Shown: positions 1 to 8,901, numbered from the stretch's first letter. The stretch is 64,000 nt of DNA from Pedobacter petrophilus (GCF_009674725.1 NZ_WKKH01000015.1:51913-115912); one strand, 5' to 3'. The notes: a model not told the origin generated them from the letters alone. Numbers and translations: made by a program.

Positions 1-1596
1 ATAATCAAATAATTCTCGTCCCATAATGGTTTCGCGAAGGATATTCAAACCAGTTGCAGGTTTAGAGTAAGCATTTGGACCGAAACGGGCAATATTTTCA
101 GAATTGGTCATAATAGGTTCCAATTCATCTTTCGGTAATTTCATGTAATCAACAATAGTATAGGCAGGGCCTTTTTTACTAGGAAATTTGTTGTCCCAAA
201 GTTCTTCGGTTAAATATTCAACAAAAGAATTTAAGCCTTCATCCATCCAGGTCCACTGGCGTTCGTCACTGTTTACAATCATTGGGAAGAAGTTGTGTCC
301 AACCTCATGGATTATTACACCCAACATTCCGTTTTTTGTGCTTTCGCTATACGTTCCATCTGCATCAGTACGGCCGTAGTTAAAACAGATCATCGGATAT
401 TCCATTCCGTTTGCAGCTTCAATGCTTTGCGCCACAGGATATGGATAAGGGATGGTAAAATCAGAATATGTTTTTATTGTATGTGCAACAGCCCTTGTAG
501 AGAATTTACTATACAAATTATAAGCTTCTTTGCCATAAAAACTCATACACATTACGGTATTGTTATTGGCCTGAATTTTTTGTGGCATGGCATCCCAGAT
601 AAACTTCCGTGAGGAAGTCCAGGCGAAATCACGCACATTATTGGCATTGAATACCCATGTTTTTTTAGCTGTTGATTTTTTTGTTTCTGCAATTTTAGCT
701 TCTGCCAAAGTTTGAATTTCTACAGGGGCAGTGGCTGTTTTAGCAGAATTGTATCTGCTAAGTTGTGCAGGCGTTAACACGGCACTATAATTTATACACT
801 CGCCTGTTGAACCCACTAAGTGATCTGCAGGAACCGTCATTTGTACTTTGAAATCGCCAAAAGTTAAGGCAAATTCTCCCCTGCCTGTAAACTGATGATT
901 CTGCCAACCCTGAAAATCGCTATAAACACAGAGACGCGGATACCACTGGGTCATCGTAAATAAATAGTTTCCATCAGCCGGGAAGAATTCATATCCTCCA
1001 CGACCGCCAACACTCATTCTATCTGTAATTTTGTAGGTCCAGTCGATATTGAAGATAAACTTCTGACCAGTTTTTAAAGCCACTGGTAAATCTACCCGCA
1101 TCATGGTTTTATTTACTGTATACTTTAAGTTTTTTCCAAGCGCATCGGTAAGTTTGGAGATATTGATCCCATTCCCGTTATCTTCTTTTGCACTTAGTTG
1201 ATCCAGGCTTTGCGTAGTTCCAACGGCTGCCATTTTGGTCGCATCCTGATAATTGGCACTTTTACTTGTGCTGTGCTCATTTTCATCAAGCTGTAACCAG
1301 ATATAAGTTAACGGATCCGGGGAGTTGTTGGTATAAGTGATGGTTTCGGCTCTTTTTAAAAGCAGGTTTTTCTCATCCAGTTCACACTTAATGTTATAAT
1401 CAGCACGCTGCTGCCAGTATTTCACCCCCGGTGCGCCACTTGCCGTACGTTGCTCATTTGGGGTTGGCAAAATAGTTCCCAATTGCTCAAACTTATTCCC
1501 GTGGTTGCTACCCGGGTTATTCTGAGTGTTTTGAGCCATAGCCAAACTACCGGAAAACAGCAGCAGGCCAGATAATGTAAATAGTTTATTAATCAT
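1..1596 (-). CDS. M1 family metallopeptidase, 3' end outside the window
   Basis: Zinc aminopeptidase-like protein of the gluzincin M1 clan, probably exported and acting in the periplasm or at the surface. Reading the minus strand from the ATG at 1594-1596 gives a signal peptide (MINKLFTLSGLLLFSGSLAMA), then an M1 N-terminal beta domain. The zinc site HEVGH lies at residues 430-434 with the third ligand Glu at about 453 (WMDEGL), so the spacing is the canonical HExxH-x18-E. The frame is open to base 1, so the helical C-terminus lies beyond the edge. The HupE/UreJ-like gene ends its own reading frame just 5 bp upstream, which suggests co-transcription. No ORF caller needing a stop would list it. 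Substrate unknown. Confidence 0.93.
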   Translation of the reverse strand, partial: MINKLFTLSGLLLFSGSLAMAQNTQNNPGSNHGNKFEQLGTILPTPNEQRTASGAPGVKYWQQRADYNIKCELDEKNLLLKRAETITYTNNSPDPLTYIWLQLDENEHSTSKSANYQDATKMAAVGTTQSLDQLSAKEDNGNGINISKLTDALGKNLKYTVNKTMMRVDLPVALKTGQKFIFNIDWTYKITDRMSVGGRGGYEFFPADGNYLFTMTQWYPRLCVYSDFQGWQNHQFTGRGEFALTFGDFKVQMTVPADHLVGSTGECINYSAVLTPAQLSRYNSAKTATAPVEIQTLAEAKIAETKKSTAKKTWVFNANNVRDFAWTSSRKFIWDAMPQKIQANNNTVMCMSFYGKEAYNLYSKFSTRAVAHTIKTYSDFTIPYPYPVAQSIEAANGMEYPMICFNYGRTDADGTYSESTKNGMLGVIIHEVGHNFFPMIVNSDERQWTWMDEGLNSFVEYLTEELWDNKFPSKKGPAYTIVDYMKLPKDELEPIMTNSENIARFGPNAYSKPATGLNILRETIMGRELFDY

Positions 1597-1601
1597 GCTT
1601 T

Positions 1602-2189
1602 TTAATTGAAGGGAATTCGCTCTAAAGCCATTTTTAAAGCCAGGCTAAATACGGCTGCTGATATAAATAGAACCCAGCTAATTCGTTTTATGTTTGTGTA
1701 GTTAAAAGTAAGAAAAGTAATGATCAAAACGATTAACACCATAAAAATCTGTCCGGCTTCTAAACCTACATTGAAACCAAATAAACCCCAGCCCATATTT
1801 TGATCCTTAGCCAACATCATTCTAATAGAATTGGCGAAGCCCATTCCATGAATCAACCCAAAACCCAGGGCAAGAAAATAATTTATCCTTACCGATTTCA
1901 TGTCAAAATCCGTCCTGAACAGGTTACTCACCGCAGTAATCACAATGGTACAAGGAATTAAAAACTCTACCCAGTCACTATCAAATCTGATAACATCTAA
2001 AACACTAAGCAATAAAGTGGCAGAATGGCCAATGGTGAAAGCGGTAACGAGGATTAAAACCTGTTTGATATTGGTATAACTATAAATTGCAATCAGTGCT
2101 AAGATAAAAAGCTGGTGATCTAAAGCATCAAGACTTATAATGTGTTCCCAACCTAACTTAAAATAAAAGACAAAATCTTGTAAAGGCAT
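1602..2189 (-). CDS. HupE/UreJ-like integral membrane protein
   Basis: A 195-residue multi-pass membrane protein with about six hydrophobic segments. Its motifs GHSATL (around residue 54) and GLIHGMGFA (around residue 112) are typical of the HupE/UreJ_2 family seen in Bacteroidota. Relatives in other phyla are linked to nickel or cobalt supply for hydrogenase and urease, but no such enzyme is visible here, so a metal role is only family knowledge. It lies 5 bp upstream of the M1 peptidase on the same strand, and a DUF6702-like secreted protein is divergently encoded across a 225-bp gap. I recall this three-gene grouping from other members of the phylum. Confidence 0.8.
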   Translation of the reverse strand: MPLQDFVFYFKLGWEHIISLDALDHQLFILALIAIYSYTNIKQVLILVTAFTIGHSATLLLSVLDVIRFDSDWVEFLIPCTIVITAVSNLFRTDFDMKSVRINYFLALGFGLIHGMGFANSIRMMLAKDQNMGWGLFGFNVGLEAGQIFMVLIVLIITFLTFNYTNIKRISWVLFISAAVFSLALKMALERIPFN

Positions 2190-2374
2190 GGATAAGTAGG
2201 TTATCTATAGAAGCTTTATGTTTTAACGGCATAAAATTAATTTTTTTAGTGTAGAAATGTAACATTATATTAAAAACACCTGCCTAAATACCAAACTTGT
2301 TACTAATTAAGGGTAAAAATCATTCCAACCGACTACTTCTACGCTTCTACAATTAAAAAAAGGCATTAATATCG

Positions 2375-2382
2375 TAGCTTTG
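2375..2382 (+). promoter_or_regulatory. Candidate Bacteroidota -7 box
   Basis: TAGCTTTG matches the TAnnTTTG consensus exactly and lies 33 bases before the ATG at 2415. I see no clean TTTG -33 element at the usual spacing. Confidence 0.45.
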
Positions 2383-2414
2383 ATTTCAATTATTTATAAA
2401 GATTAAATTAACAT

Positions 2415-2921
2415 ATGCATAAACTAAAGTTTCTTCTTCCGGTACTATGCCTGGTTTACTTAAGTCTCCCGGCTACAGTTCGGCATCCGCTGCACGTAAG
2501 TACAGCAGAACTGAGTTTCAATGCGAAAGAAAAATCAGTTGAAGTAAGCTGCAGGATTTTCACTGATGATTTTGAATCCATTCTGGCTAAGCTATACAAA
2601 CGAAAAACAGATCTTTCCAAGCCATCTATGAAACCCGAAATGGATGAAATTGTAAAGAAATACCTTACCAGCCACCTTCAGGTTAAAGTGAATGGCAAGG
2701 CTGTTACTTTGCAGTATGTGGGTTTTGAAATTGATCATGAAGCCACCAATATCTATTTGGAAGTGGATCAGGTTAGTACAATGAAAACTGCTGAAGTTAC
2801 GAACACCATTTTATATGATCTGTTTGATGATCAAATGAGCATCATCCACGTAACGAATGGGAAAAAACGCAATAGTACCAAGATTCTTTTTCCTGATAAG
2901 ACGTTCACAACAAACTTTTAA
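2415..2921 (+). CDS. DUF6702-like secreted protein
   Basis: A 168-residue protein with an N-terminal signal peptide (MHKLKFLLPVLCLVYLSLPA) followed by a beta-rich domain. It begins with the stretch HPLHVSTAELSFN, typical of the DUF6702 family of Bacteroidota. The likely location is periplasm or outer face of a membrane. Function is unknown. In this phylum the family commonly neighbours HupE/UreJ-like proteins and M1 peptidases, and that is the arrangement here across a divergent promoter region. The start was chosen because ATG at 2415 directly precedes the signal peptide. Confidence 0.7.
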   Translation: MHKLKFLLPVLCLVYLSLPATVRHPLHVSTAELSFNAKEKSVEVSCRIFTDDFESILAKLYKRKTDLSKPSMKPEMDEIVKKYLTSHLQVKVNGKAVTLQYVGFEIDHEATNIYLEVDQVSTMKTAEVTNTILYDLFDDQMSIIHVTNGKKRNSTKILFPDKTFTTNF

Positions 2922-3054
2922 AAAGGTACATTGTATTAATATTAAATTGGTGTTAAATACCGTTAACATATAATATCTCGCTAACCTGATGTTCATCCCA
3001 GTGAGAATACTATTAATAATCTTAGTTATACATTGCCAAATTGTTTAAATAAGT

Positions 3055-4335
3055 ATGCATTTAATCGTTTTCTCTGCAATTTTAACCCCCAGGATAAAAT
3101 ATATTTTCAATTTTATATTTAGGGATATCCTCAAGGCTGAGGTTGAATTTACTGGAAATAGTCAGTTTTTTTTGGAAAGTAAGCAGGCTAAAATAAGCTA
3201 TGGTGATGTTCCACTCGGGAATGAACTCTTTTTTAAAAGTTCAGCATTGCTCTTTTCAAATAAGCTCGAAGAAACAAAAATTAAAATAACTTCCTTTGGA
3301 GAATATCAGGTGCCTTTTCCCGTTCAAAATTCCCTGCTCCCTTTCGATGTTTTTGCCGCTTCTTTTTTTATAGTAAGCAGGTACGAAGAGTATCTTCATC
3401 AACAGAAAACGCAGGAAGATTTTAAAGCAAGTAAAAGTTATCAGTATAAATGGAAAATTCTTGATCGCCCTATTATAGATGAATGGGCACTTATTTTAAG
3501 AAATATTATCCTTACTAAATATCCGCAATTTAAGTTTTATGAGAAAAATTTCGCGCAACAGCCTACAGTTAATTTTGATGTTCCTGCGCAAATCCCAACT
3601 GGTTTTACCAATAAAGCCAAGTTCTTTTTTAATACGATTGTAAGCAAGGAGAATAATTTTATAAGTGCTGGTTTTGATCGCCTTACCGGCCTTGACATTA
3701 ACATTGAGCAGGTATTACAAGGCGTTGCTACCTATTTTAACCTTAAGAAAATTAGCCCGGTTTACTTTGTTGGTTTTCCGGAAATACCCGATGATTATAT
3801 TGGCATTACGGGCATCTCTAAAATCCTGACAGCAGCACCAGTTGGCTTATTAAGACCTTGTGCCAGCGACAAACAGAAAATCAGTCATGTTAAGGCAGGA
3901 CTTTCAAAGCTCAAAAAAATACTTCCCGAACAGGTTAATCTAAACAGCCAGCAACTTGAAGTACTGAAGTTTCCACTTTGTTACCTTAACCTGCTCAACA
4001 GTGCCATAACTTCAGATTATTCTATGGGTTATGCTGAAACGCCGGGTTTTAGAGCAGGTACCTGCACAGCATTTAGCTGGTACGACCTGCAACTGGAAAA
4101 GGTAACTCCTTTAAGTGTAAAGTCATACTGCTTCACCGATTCTGCACTCGAACCGTTAAATATTCAAGATATTAATGAATTAATAGCACATTTTATAGAT
4201 TCGGTAAAAGTGGTAAAAGGTACGCTTGTAAGTAGCTGGAAATTGAGAACCCTATCTACACATTTGAAGTATAAAAAGTTAAATACCGCTTTTAAACAAA
4301 TGCTGGAATACGGGGGAAGCCAAATTTCCAATTAA
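3055..4335 (+). CDS. DUF7033/polysaccharide-deacetylase-like protein, probably inactive
   Basis: A 426-residue cytoplasmic-looking protein without signal peptide. It has the layout of the Bacteroidota family in which an N-terminal DUF7033 domain precedes a NodB-like deacetylase fold: SRYEEYL near residue 110, FKF before the second domain, then DYSMGYAETPGFRAGTC near residue 320, a family hallmark. From memory, active relatives have an Asp-rich IDIDNAYAY-type segment, an HPSY motif and a QHFLKL motif. Here the corresponding places read VNFDVPAQIP, LRPCAS and SQQLEVLKF, so both metal-binding histidines appear lost. I infer a non-catalytic paralogue. It sits 63 bp upstream of upp on the same strand. 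Confidence 0.65.
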   Translation: MHLIVFSAILTPRIKYIFNFIFRDILKAEVEFTGNSQFFLESKQAKISYGDVPLGNELFFKSSALLFSNKLEETKIKITSFGEYQVPFPVQNSLLPFDVFAASFFIVSRYEEYLHQQKTQEDFKASKSYQYKWKILDRPIIDEWALILRNIILTKYPQFKFYEKNFAQQPTVNFDVPAQIPTGFTNKAKFFFNTIVSKENNFISAGFDRLTGLDINIEQVLQGVATYFNLKKISPVYFVGFPEIPDDYIGITGISKILTAAPVGLLRPCASDKQKISHVKAGLSKLKKILPEQVNLNSQQLEVLKFPLCYLNLLNSAITSDYSMGYAETPGFRAGTCTAFSWYDLQLEKVTPLSVKSYCFTDSALEPLNIQDINELIAHFIDSVKVVKGTLVSSWKLRTLSTHLKYKKLNTAFKQMLEYGGSQISN

Positions 4336-4398
4336 CCTTTTATAGGAAATTGGTAGATTTACCATCAGTTAATTAGCCTTAAACAGATAAATAACATC

Positions 4399-5043
4399 AT
4401 GATTTTTGATCTAAGTAAAACCAAATCAATAGCCAATACCTTCATAGCCGAACTTCGGGATGAAAATACCCAGAAAGATTCGATGCGTTTTCGAAAAAAC
4501 CTGGAGCGTGTTGGAGAATTTTTCGCTTACGAAATTAGTAAATCTCTCGCTTATGTAAGCAAGGAAGTAACTACACCATTAGGGGTATCTAACTGCGAGG
4601 TATTGGCACAACAGCCGGTATTGGCCACTATTTTAAGGGCTGGTTTACCGTTGCAGCAAGGTTTGCTCAATATTTTTGATCAGGCAACGTGTTGTTTTAT
4701 TTCTGCTTTCAGGAAACTGGAAAAAGGTGGAGACTTTATTATCCAAATGGATTATATATCAACGCCAGACCTTGACGGACGAATTTTAATTATGGCCGAC
4801 CCGATGTTAGCCACCGGGCAAAGTATGGTAATGTGTTGTAAGGAACTGATAAATCGCTACAACATTTCCGAATTACATATTGTAGCTGCCATTGCCAGTG
4901 CAGAGGGCGTAGCACATGTGCGTGCCAATTTGCCAAAAGCAAAATTATGGCTTGGCGCAATAGATGAAGAAATGACCAGCAAATCTTATATCGTTCCCGG
5001 GCTCGGCGATGCCGGTGATTTGGCTTACGGTGAAAAAGTTTAA
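4399..5043 (+). CDS. upp: Uracil phosphoribosyltransferase
   Basis: Converts uracil plus PRPP to UMP in pyrimidine salvage, in the cytoplasm. The 214 residues match family length. The PRPP-binding loop reads ILIMADPMLATGQSM (about residues 131-145), and the uracil-binding C-terminal segment reads GLGDAGDLAYGE (about 201-212). The ILRAGL motif near residue 79 is also typical. The ATG at 4399 follows a short AT-rich leader. The gene is tightly followed by the phosphatase pseudogene, whose start lies 7 bp after the upp stop, so the two were probably co-transcribed. Confidence 0.94.
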   Translation: MIFDLSKTKSIANTFIAELRDENTQKDSMRFRKNLERVGEFFAYEISKSLAYVSKEVTTPLGVSNCEVLAQQPVLATILRAGLPLQQGLLNIFDQATCCFISAFRKLEKGGDFIIQMDYISTPDLDGRILIMADPMLATGQSMVMCCKELINRYNISELHIVAAIASAEGVAHVRANLPKAKLWLGAIDEEMTSKSYIVPGLGDAGDLAYGEKV

Positions 5044-5050
5044 CCCGTAA

Positions 5051-5367
5051 ATGAATATTCTTTTTGTTTGTAGCCGGAACAAATGGCGAAGTGCTACTGC
5101 CGAGAGCATTTTTAAAAATCATCCCATCCATCAGGTTCGATCTGCAGGAACCGAACCCTCAGCAAGAATAAAACTTTCTGCAAAACACCTTACCTGGGCT
5201 GATTAATTTTCGTGATGGAGAAGAAACATAAGCAAAGAATTATAGAAAAGTTTAGTCATGAAAATAATCACGCAGAAATAATTGTGCTTAACATTCCTGA
5301 TGAATATCAGTATATGGATGAAGCGTTAATTGAAGAACTAACCACAAAAGTTTCAGATTTTCTGTAA
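5051..5367 (+). pseudogene. Low-molecular-weight protein tyrosine phosphatase-like gene, frameshifted
   Basis: The first frame (5051-5206) encodes 51 residues starting MNILFVCSRNKWRSATAE, with the CX5R phosphatase loop (CSRNKWR). It hits a stop at 5204. Restoring one base after GAT at 5201-5203 (GATTAA to GATTTAA) joins it in frame to 5207-5367, which continues as LIFVMEKKHKQRI and ends with the family-like IPDEYQYMDEALIEEL. The rejoined product is about 105 residues, the usual length of the short COG4551-type phosphatases. The lesion is a single missing T in an A/T run, so it is either a recent pseudogene or a sequencing error. Immediately downstream of upp. Confidence 0.85.
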
Positions 5368-5383
5368 AGCAACCGATAACCCC

Positions 5384-5391
5384 TACCTTTG
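5384..5391 (+). promoter_or_regulatory. Candidate -7 box for the HAD gene
   Basis: TACCTTTG matches TAnnTTTG exactly and sits 9 bases before the ATG at 5401. A TTTCTG at 5359-5364 lies 19 bases upstream and could serve as a weak -33 element. A start there would leave almost no 5' leader. The box also overlaps a possible TTG start at 5389, which argues against that start. Confidence 0.5.
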
Positions 5392-5400
5392 CCAGCAAAC

Positions 5401-6099
5401 ATGCATCAACATAAAAAACACATCTTCTTTGATCTGGATCATACCATTTGGGATTTTGATCGCAATGCAGAAGAAACGCTGAATGAGTTATACGAGACTT
5501 ACAACCTGAAAGGTTTAGGTCTTCATTCCTGTTCTGATTTTATCATTGCTTATACCGAGAATAACCATCAGCTTTGGGCCGATTACCACCTGGGAAAAAT
5601 TACAAAAGATTTCCTCCGGGCTGAACGATTTAGCAAAACATTTATCCAATTGGGCATTAGCCCTGATGTGGTTCCACATCAGTTCGAAGATGATTATGTA
5701 TCAATCTCACCAACCAAAACCAATTTGTTTGAAGACGCAGAACATGTTTTGGCTTATCTGCAAGAAAGATATACCCTCCATATTATTTCGAATGGCTTCA
5801 AAGAAACTACGTTGACTAAAATGAAGCTTTCGAACCTGAATCCCTATTTTAAAAATGTAATTATTTCAGAAGATGCGGGTGTAAACAAACCAAATCCATT
5901 GATTTTTGAATATGCTTTAGAAAGAGCAAAGGCAAGAAAAGAGGAAAGTATTATGATAGGTGATAGTTTAGAGGCTGATATTTATGGAGCATTGAACTTT
6001 GGATTGGAAGCTATCTTTTTCAACCCGCTGAAAAAAGAGAAACCTGCCGACGTGACTAACCAAATTACACACCTTAAAGATCTATTGCATTTATTCTAA
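5401..6099 (+). CDS. HAD-superfamily nucleotidase, YjjG-like
   Basis: Cytoplasmic HAD subclass IA phosphatase of about 232 residues. Motif I reads FFDLDHTIWDFDRNAEETL near the N-terminus (nucleophile Asp and general acid Asp). Motif II is ISNG, a Lys lies in the NKPNPLIF segment, and motif IV is MIGDSLEADIYGA. The WDFDRNAEETL signature is typical of YjjG-type 5'-nucleotidases acting on non-canonical pyrimidine nucleotides, a role that fits the neighbouring upp but is family inference. I prefer ATG 5401 over the upstream TTG at 5389 because the TTG falls inside the predicted -7 box. Confidence 0.85.
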   Translation: MHQHKKHIFFDLDHTIWDFDRNAEETLNELYETYNLKGLGLHSCSDFIIAYTENNHQLWADYHLGKITKDFLRAERFSKTFIQLGISPDVVPHQFEDDYVSISPTKTNLFEDAEHVLAYLQERYTLHIISNGFKETTLTKMKLSNLNPYFKNVIISEDAGVNKPNPLIFEYALERAKARKEESIMIGDSLEADIYGALNFGLEAIFFNPLKKEKPADVTNQITHLKDLLHLF

Positions 6100-6121
6100 G
6101 CGGAGATGCTTATATTTAAAA

Positions 6122-6640
6122 ATGAATACAGCAAAGGTCAGGGTTTCTATACAGCAAATCATAGCTTCCTATAAATCAAAATTATCTGCCTACGCTGATC
6201 ATGATTTCCAATGCACACCGCCAATAGGTGGCTGGAGCTATAGCGAGGTTTATTCTCATATTTTTGATGCCAGCCTGCTCTCTTTAATTGCCTTAAATAA
6301 TAGCACAACCGAAAAGGGGGAAAAAAAACCGACTCACTTTATAGTCAGGCTGATTTTACTACTGGGTGCGCTACCTCCTGCAAAAAAGTACAAGGTGCCC
6401 AGGAGGATGGCAGACCGCGTTAAAAAAATCAGTAAAACGGAAGCTTTAGATTTTATCATCGAATTTGAAACTGCGCTTGAAAGTTCTTATCAAACAATCC
6501 CAACCGCAGACCTGCAATTGAAAACGAAACACCCACGTTTAGGCTATCTAAATGCTAATCAATGGTTAAGGTTTATAGAAATACACCTCAAACATCATTT
6601 AAAGCAATTGGAAAGAATAGAAAAGAGTTTCAAACCATAG
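6122..6640 (+). CDS. DinB-like protein
   Basis: A 172-residue cytoplasmic four-helix-bundle protein of the DinB/YfiT type. The expected metal-ligand histidines are visible: YSHIF near residue 47 and the C-terminal HLKHHLKQLERI cluster near residue 160. The N-terminal GGWSYSEVYSHI segment matches the family pattern. These proteins are often bacillithiol- or thiol-dependent transferases, but no substrate can be read from the sequence. It follows the HAD gene by 22 bp and is probably in the same transcript. Confidence 0.8.
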   Translation: MNTAKVRVSIQQIIASYKSKLSAYADHDFQCTPPIGGWSYSEVYSHIFDASLLSLIALNNSTTEKGEKKPTHFIVRLILLLGALPPAKKYKVPRRMADRVKKISKTEALDFIIEFETALESSYQTIPTADLQLKTKHPRLGYLNANQWLRFIEIHLKHHLKQLERIEKSFKP

Positions 6641-6644
6641 GACA

Positions 6645-6815
6645 TTTGCAATTGGTGCTCCATTAAATGCTAAACCAGTAGCACCTGCCACAACCACCAG
6701 TAGCCAGCCTAAAATTACTCAACAGGCACCAGCAAAAGTTGCTAAAGGAATGAATCCGGCACATGGCCGGCCGAACCGCAGGTGTGATATTGCAGTTGGT
6801 GCACCGCTCACCTAG
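6645..6815 (+). pseudogene. C-terminal remnant of a small conserved Bacteroidota protein
   Basis: An open frame of 56 codons with no start codon, right after the DinB-like gene. It contains FAIGAPLNAKPVAPA at its beginning and GMNPAHGRPNRRCDIAVGA near its end. The GMNPxHGxPxHRCDIAVGAPL pattern is one I recognise as the C-terminal signature of a recurrent small secreted protein family of this phylum. The IGAPLNAKP and IAVGAPLT segments look like an internal repeat of that signature. The missing N-terminus and signal peptide show that this is a leftover. Exact family name not known to me. Confidence 0.6.
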
Positions 6816-6845
6816 TTAACGCATTTTTTTTACATCTTTGCGCTA

Positions 6846-8165
6846 ATGAAATTACCAGGCATAAAAGGTTTTGATGAAGAAGCGTTTAACAAGTATTTAA
6901 AAAATACAGGCTGGTTGATGTTTGGTAAGATAATTAGTCTTATTGTAAATCTAGCCATCACACGATATCTGGGGCCAATTTTATTCGGAGATCTGAGTTT
7001 TGGATTATCCCTGGTAGCTATTCTGGCTGCAATTGGGGGTTTAGGCCTTGATACCTTTATCATCCGTGAAGTTATTCAGGAACCCTCCAAAAGAGACGAA
7101 ATTTTAGGCACGTCTATAGTTCTTAGAATGGTTGCAAATGGTTTACTGATTCCAATTGCAATCGGAATTTATCTCATGAGTCATAGTTTATCTTCAAACC
7201 CTGGCTATTCACTTACCTTGTTGATCGCGTTACTAGCATTTGCATCATTTTTTAAATCATTTAACGTAATTGATTCTTTTTTTCAATCACAGGTACAATC
7301 TAAGTATGTTGTACAGATACAAAATTTGAGTCTTATTATTACATCAATATTTAAAGTTCTGATCATTACCTTTAGCCTACCGTTAATCTATATCGTTTTT
7401 GCCTACATATTAGATGCAGTAATTCTGGCTACCGGCTTAATAGTTGCTTACCAAAACCGAGGTTTAAAGATATTAAACTGGCGTTTTAACAAAGAACGGG
7501 CAAAGTTCTTACTGATAAAATCTTCACCCTTAATTCTTTCTGCTGTAATGGTTACCATCTATATGAAAATAGATGTAGTAATGTTAAAAAGTGTTGGTAG
7601 TAAGGCCGTCGGAATCTACAGCAGCGCACAGAATTTGAGCGAAGCCTGGTATTTTATTCCGAGCGCTATCGTAACTTCCGTTTTCCCTGCGTTATTAAAT
7701 GCTCGAAAAACAGACTTAAGCAGGTATGAAAAACGCCTTGGAAACTTATATGATTTGCTGGTTTACATTAATATTCCCATTGCCATATTTATTAGCTTTT
7801 TCGGTGCAGATATTATTCACATTGCCTATAGCGGAAAATATGATGGTGCCGGACCAATGCTTTCGATCCATATCTGGTCGGGTATTTTTGTTTTCTTAGG
7901 GATGGCCAGCTCTCAGTATTTAATTGCAGAAGGTTATACAAAAATTTCATTTTACCGCACTGCTGCCGGCGCGATGGCAAATATCTTGCTAAACTTCTGG
8001 CTTATTCCAAAATACGCAGGTGTTGGTGCGTCAATAGCAACATTAATTGCCTGTTTTATTTCTACTTTTTATGTTTTATTAATTCCAAAAACGAGGCATC
8101 AGGGGATAATGATGTTAAAATCGTTATTTTTGATCACCGCATTTCAAAAAATACTTAAACGTTGA
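6846..8165 (+). CDS. Oligosaccharide flippase, Wzx/MATE-like
   Basis: A 439-residue inner-membrane protein with about 12 to 14 hydrophobic segments, of the polysaccharide transporter (PST) type that flips lipid-linked glycans across the inner membrane. The N-terminal segment NTGWLMFGKIISLIVNLAITRYLGP and the later VVMLKSVGSKAVGIYSSAQNLSEAW are typical of the family. Start ATG 6846 lies just after a TACATCTTTG segment that resembles a -7 box. It overlaps the next gene by 4 bases, and with the following methyltransferase and glycosyltransferase genes it marks a surface-polysaccharide region. Confidence 0.88.
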   Translation: MKLPGIKGFDEEAFNKYLKNTGWLMFGKIISLIVNLAITRYLGPILFGDLSFGLSLVAILAAIGGLGLDTFIIREVIQEPSKRDEILGTSIVLRMVANGLLIPIAIGIYLMSHSLSSNPGYSLTLLIALLAFASFFKSFNVIDSFFQSQVQSKYVVQIQNLSLIITSIFKVLIITFSLPLIYIVFAYILDAVILATGLIVAYQNRGLKILNWRFNKERAKFLLIKSSPLILSAVMVTIYMKIDVVMLKSVGSKAVGIYSSAQNLSEAWYFIPSAIVTSVFPALLNARKTDLSRYEKRLGNLYDLLVYINIPIAIFISFFGADIIHIAYSGKYDGAGPMLSIHIWSGIFVFLGMASSQYLIAEGYTKISFYRTAAGAMANILLNFWLIPKYAGVGASIATLIACFISTFYVLLIPKTRHQGIMMLKSLFLITAFQKILKR

Positions 8166-8809
8166 GCACTTTAAAAGCACTAGCAGCACTAATTGCAAAG
8201 CCTAACCGGCTGAAAGCATTATTATCATACGGACATAAAGGTTATTTAAACAGCATTGGCTGGTTTACCGCTTTTGACCAGAAACAGGCCGTTGATGGCG
8301 AGGGTAAAGCATTACCCTGGGTTACGTATTCCTTTATCGATTTCATTAGAAACAGGATAAATAAAACACAACACATCTTTGAGTACGGCTCTGGTAGTTC
8401 GACCATTTTCTATGCTGAAAGGGCCGGAAGAGTTACTTCCGTAGAACACGATAAAGGTTGGTTTGATAAGGTTAAAGGTACCAGCCTGGCAAATGCCGAA
8501 ATGATTTTTTGTGAGTTACATCGCGATGGTGAATATGCCAGAAAAGCAACGCTATTGGGCCATAAATTTGACATTATCATTGTTGATGGGCGTGATCGTG
8601 TAAATTGCTGTAAGTATAGTTTAGCTGCTTTGTCTGCTAATGGTGTAATTGTTTTGGATGACAGTGAGCGCGAAGTTTATGAGCCAGCAAGAATTTTACT
8701 GAAAGAAAATGGTTTCAAAGAAATCAGTTTTAGTGGTATTTCTCCGGGGTTATTCTATGAAAAAGCTACATCTGTGTTTTACAAAGAAAACAATTGCCTG
8801 AATATTTAG
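8162..8809 (+). CDS. Class I SAM-dependent methyltransferase-like protein
   Basis: A 215-residue protein with a Rossmann methyltransferase core. The glycine-rich SAM loop is HIFEYGSGSSTIFYA (about residues 76-90), an acidic residue follows in TSVEHD, and a motif IV-like segment reads FDIIIVDGRDRV. The VLDDSEREVYEPA stretch follows. The start is TTG at 8162, overlapping the flippase stop by 4 bases, which suggests translational coupling. Its position in the glycan cluster suggests modification of a sugar or lipid-linked intermediate, but the acceptor is unknown. Confidence 0.72.
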   Translation: MSTLKALAALIAKPNRLKALLSYGHKGYLNSIGWFTAFDQKQAVDGEGKALPWVTYSFIDFIRNRINKTQHIFEYGSGSSTIFYAERAGRVTSVEHDKGWFDKVKGTSLANAEMIFCELHRDGEYARKATLLGHKFDIIIVDGRDRVNCCKYSLAALSANGVIVLDDSEREVYEPARILLKENGFKEISFSGISPGLFYEKATSVFYKENNCLNI

Positions 8810-8836
8810 AAAACCCTGCTTTTCCTCAATCCACAA

Positions 8837-8861
8837 TTAAACGTTTGTAATGAACGTTTAA
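8837..8861. terminator. Hairpin between two methyltransferase genes
   Basis: TTAAACGTT (8837-8845) and AACGTTTAA (8853-8861) form a perfect 9-bp inverted repeat with a 7-base loop. It could be a weak terminator or an operator. No clear T-run follows, so the function is open. Confidence 0.35.
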
Positions 8862-8901
8862 ACTCATATCCAACCTTAAAAACCACACCCGGCACAACAT
8901 T

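Noticed and set aside
295..612. Plus-strand 105-codon frame near the window start
   Set aside because: Antisense to the M1 peptidase catalytic domain.
4790..5131. Minus-strand 113-codon frame opposite upp
   Set aside because: Antisense shadow of upp and the phosphatase pseudogene, without family features.
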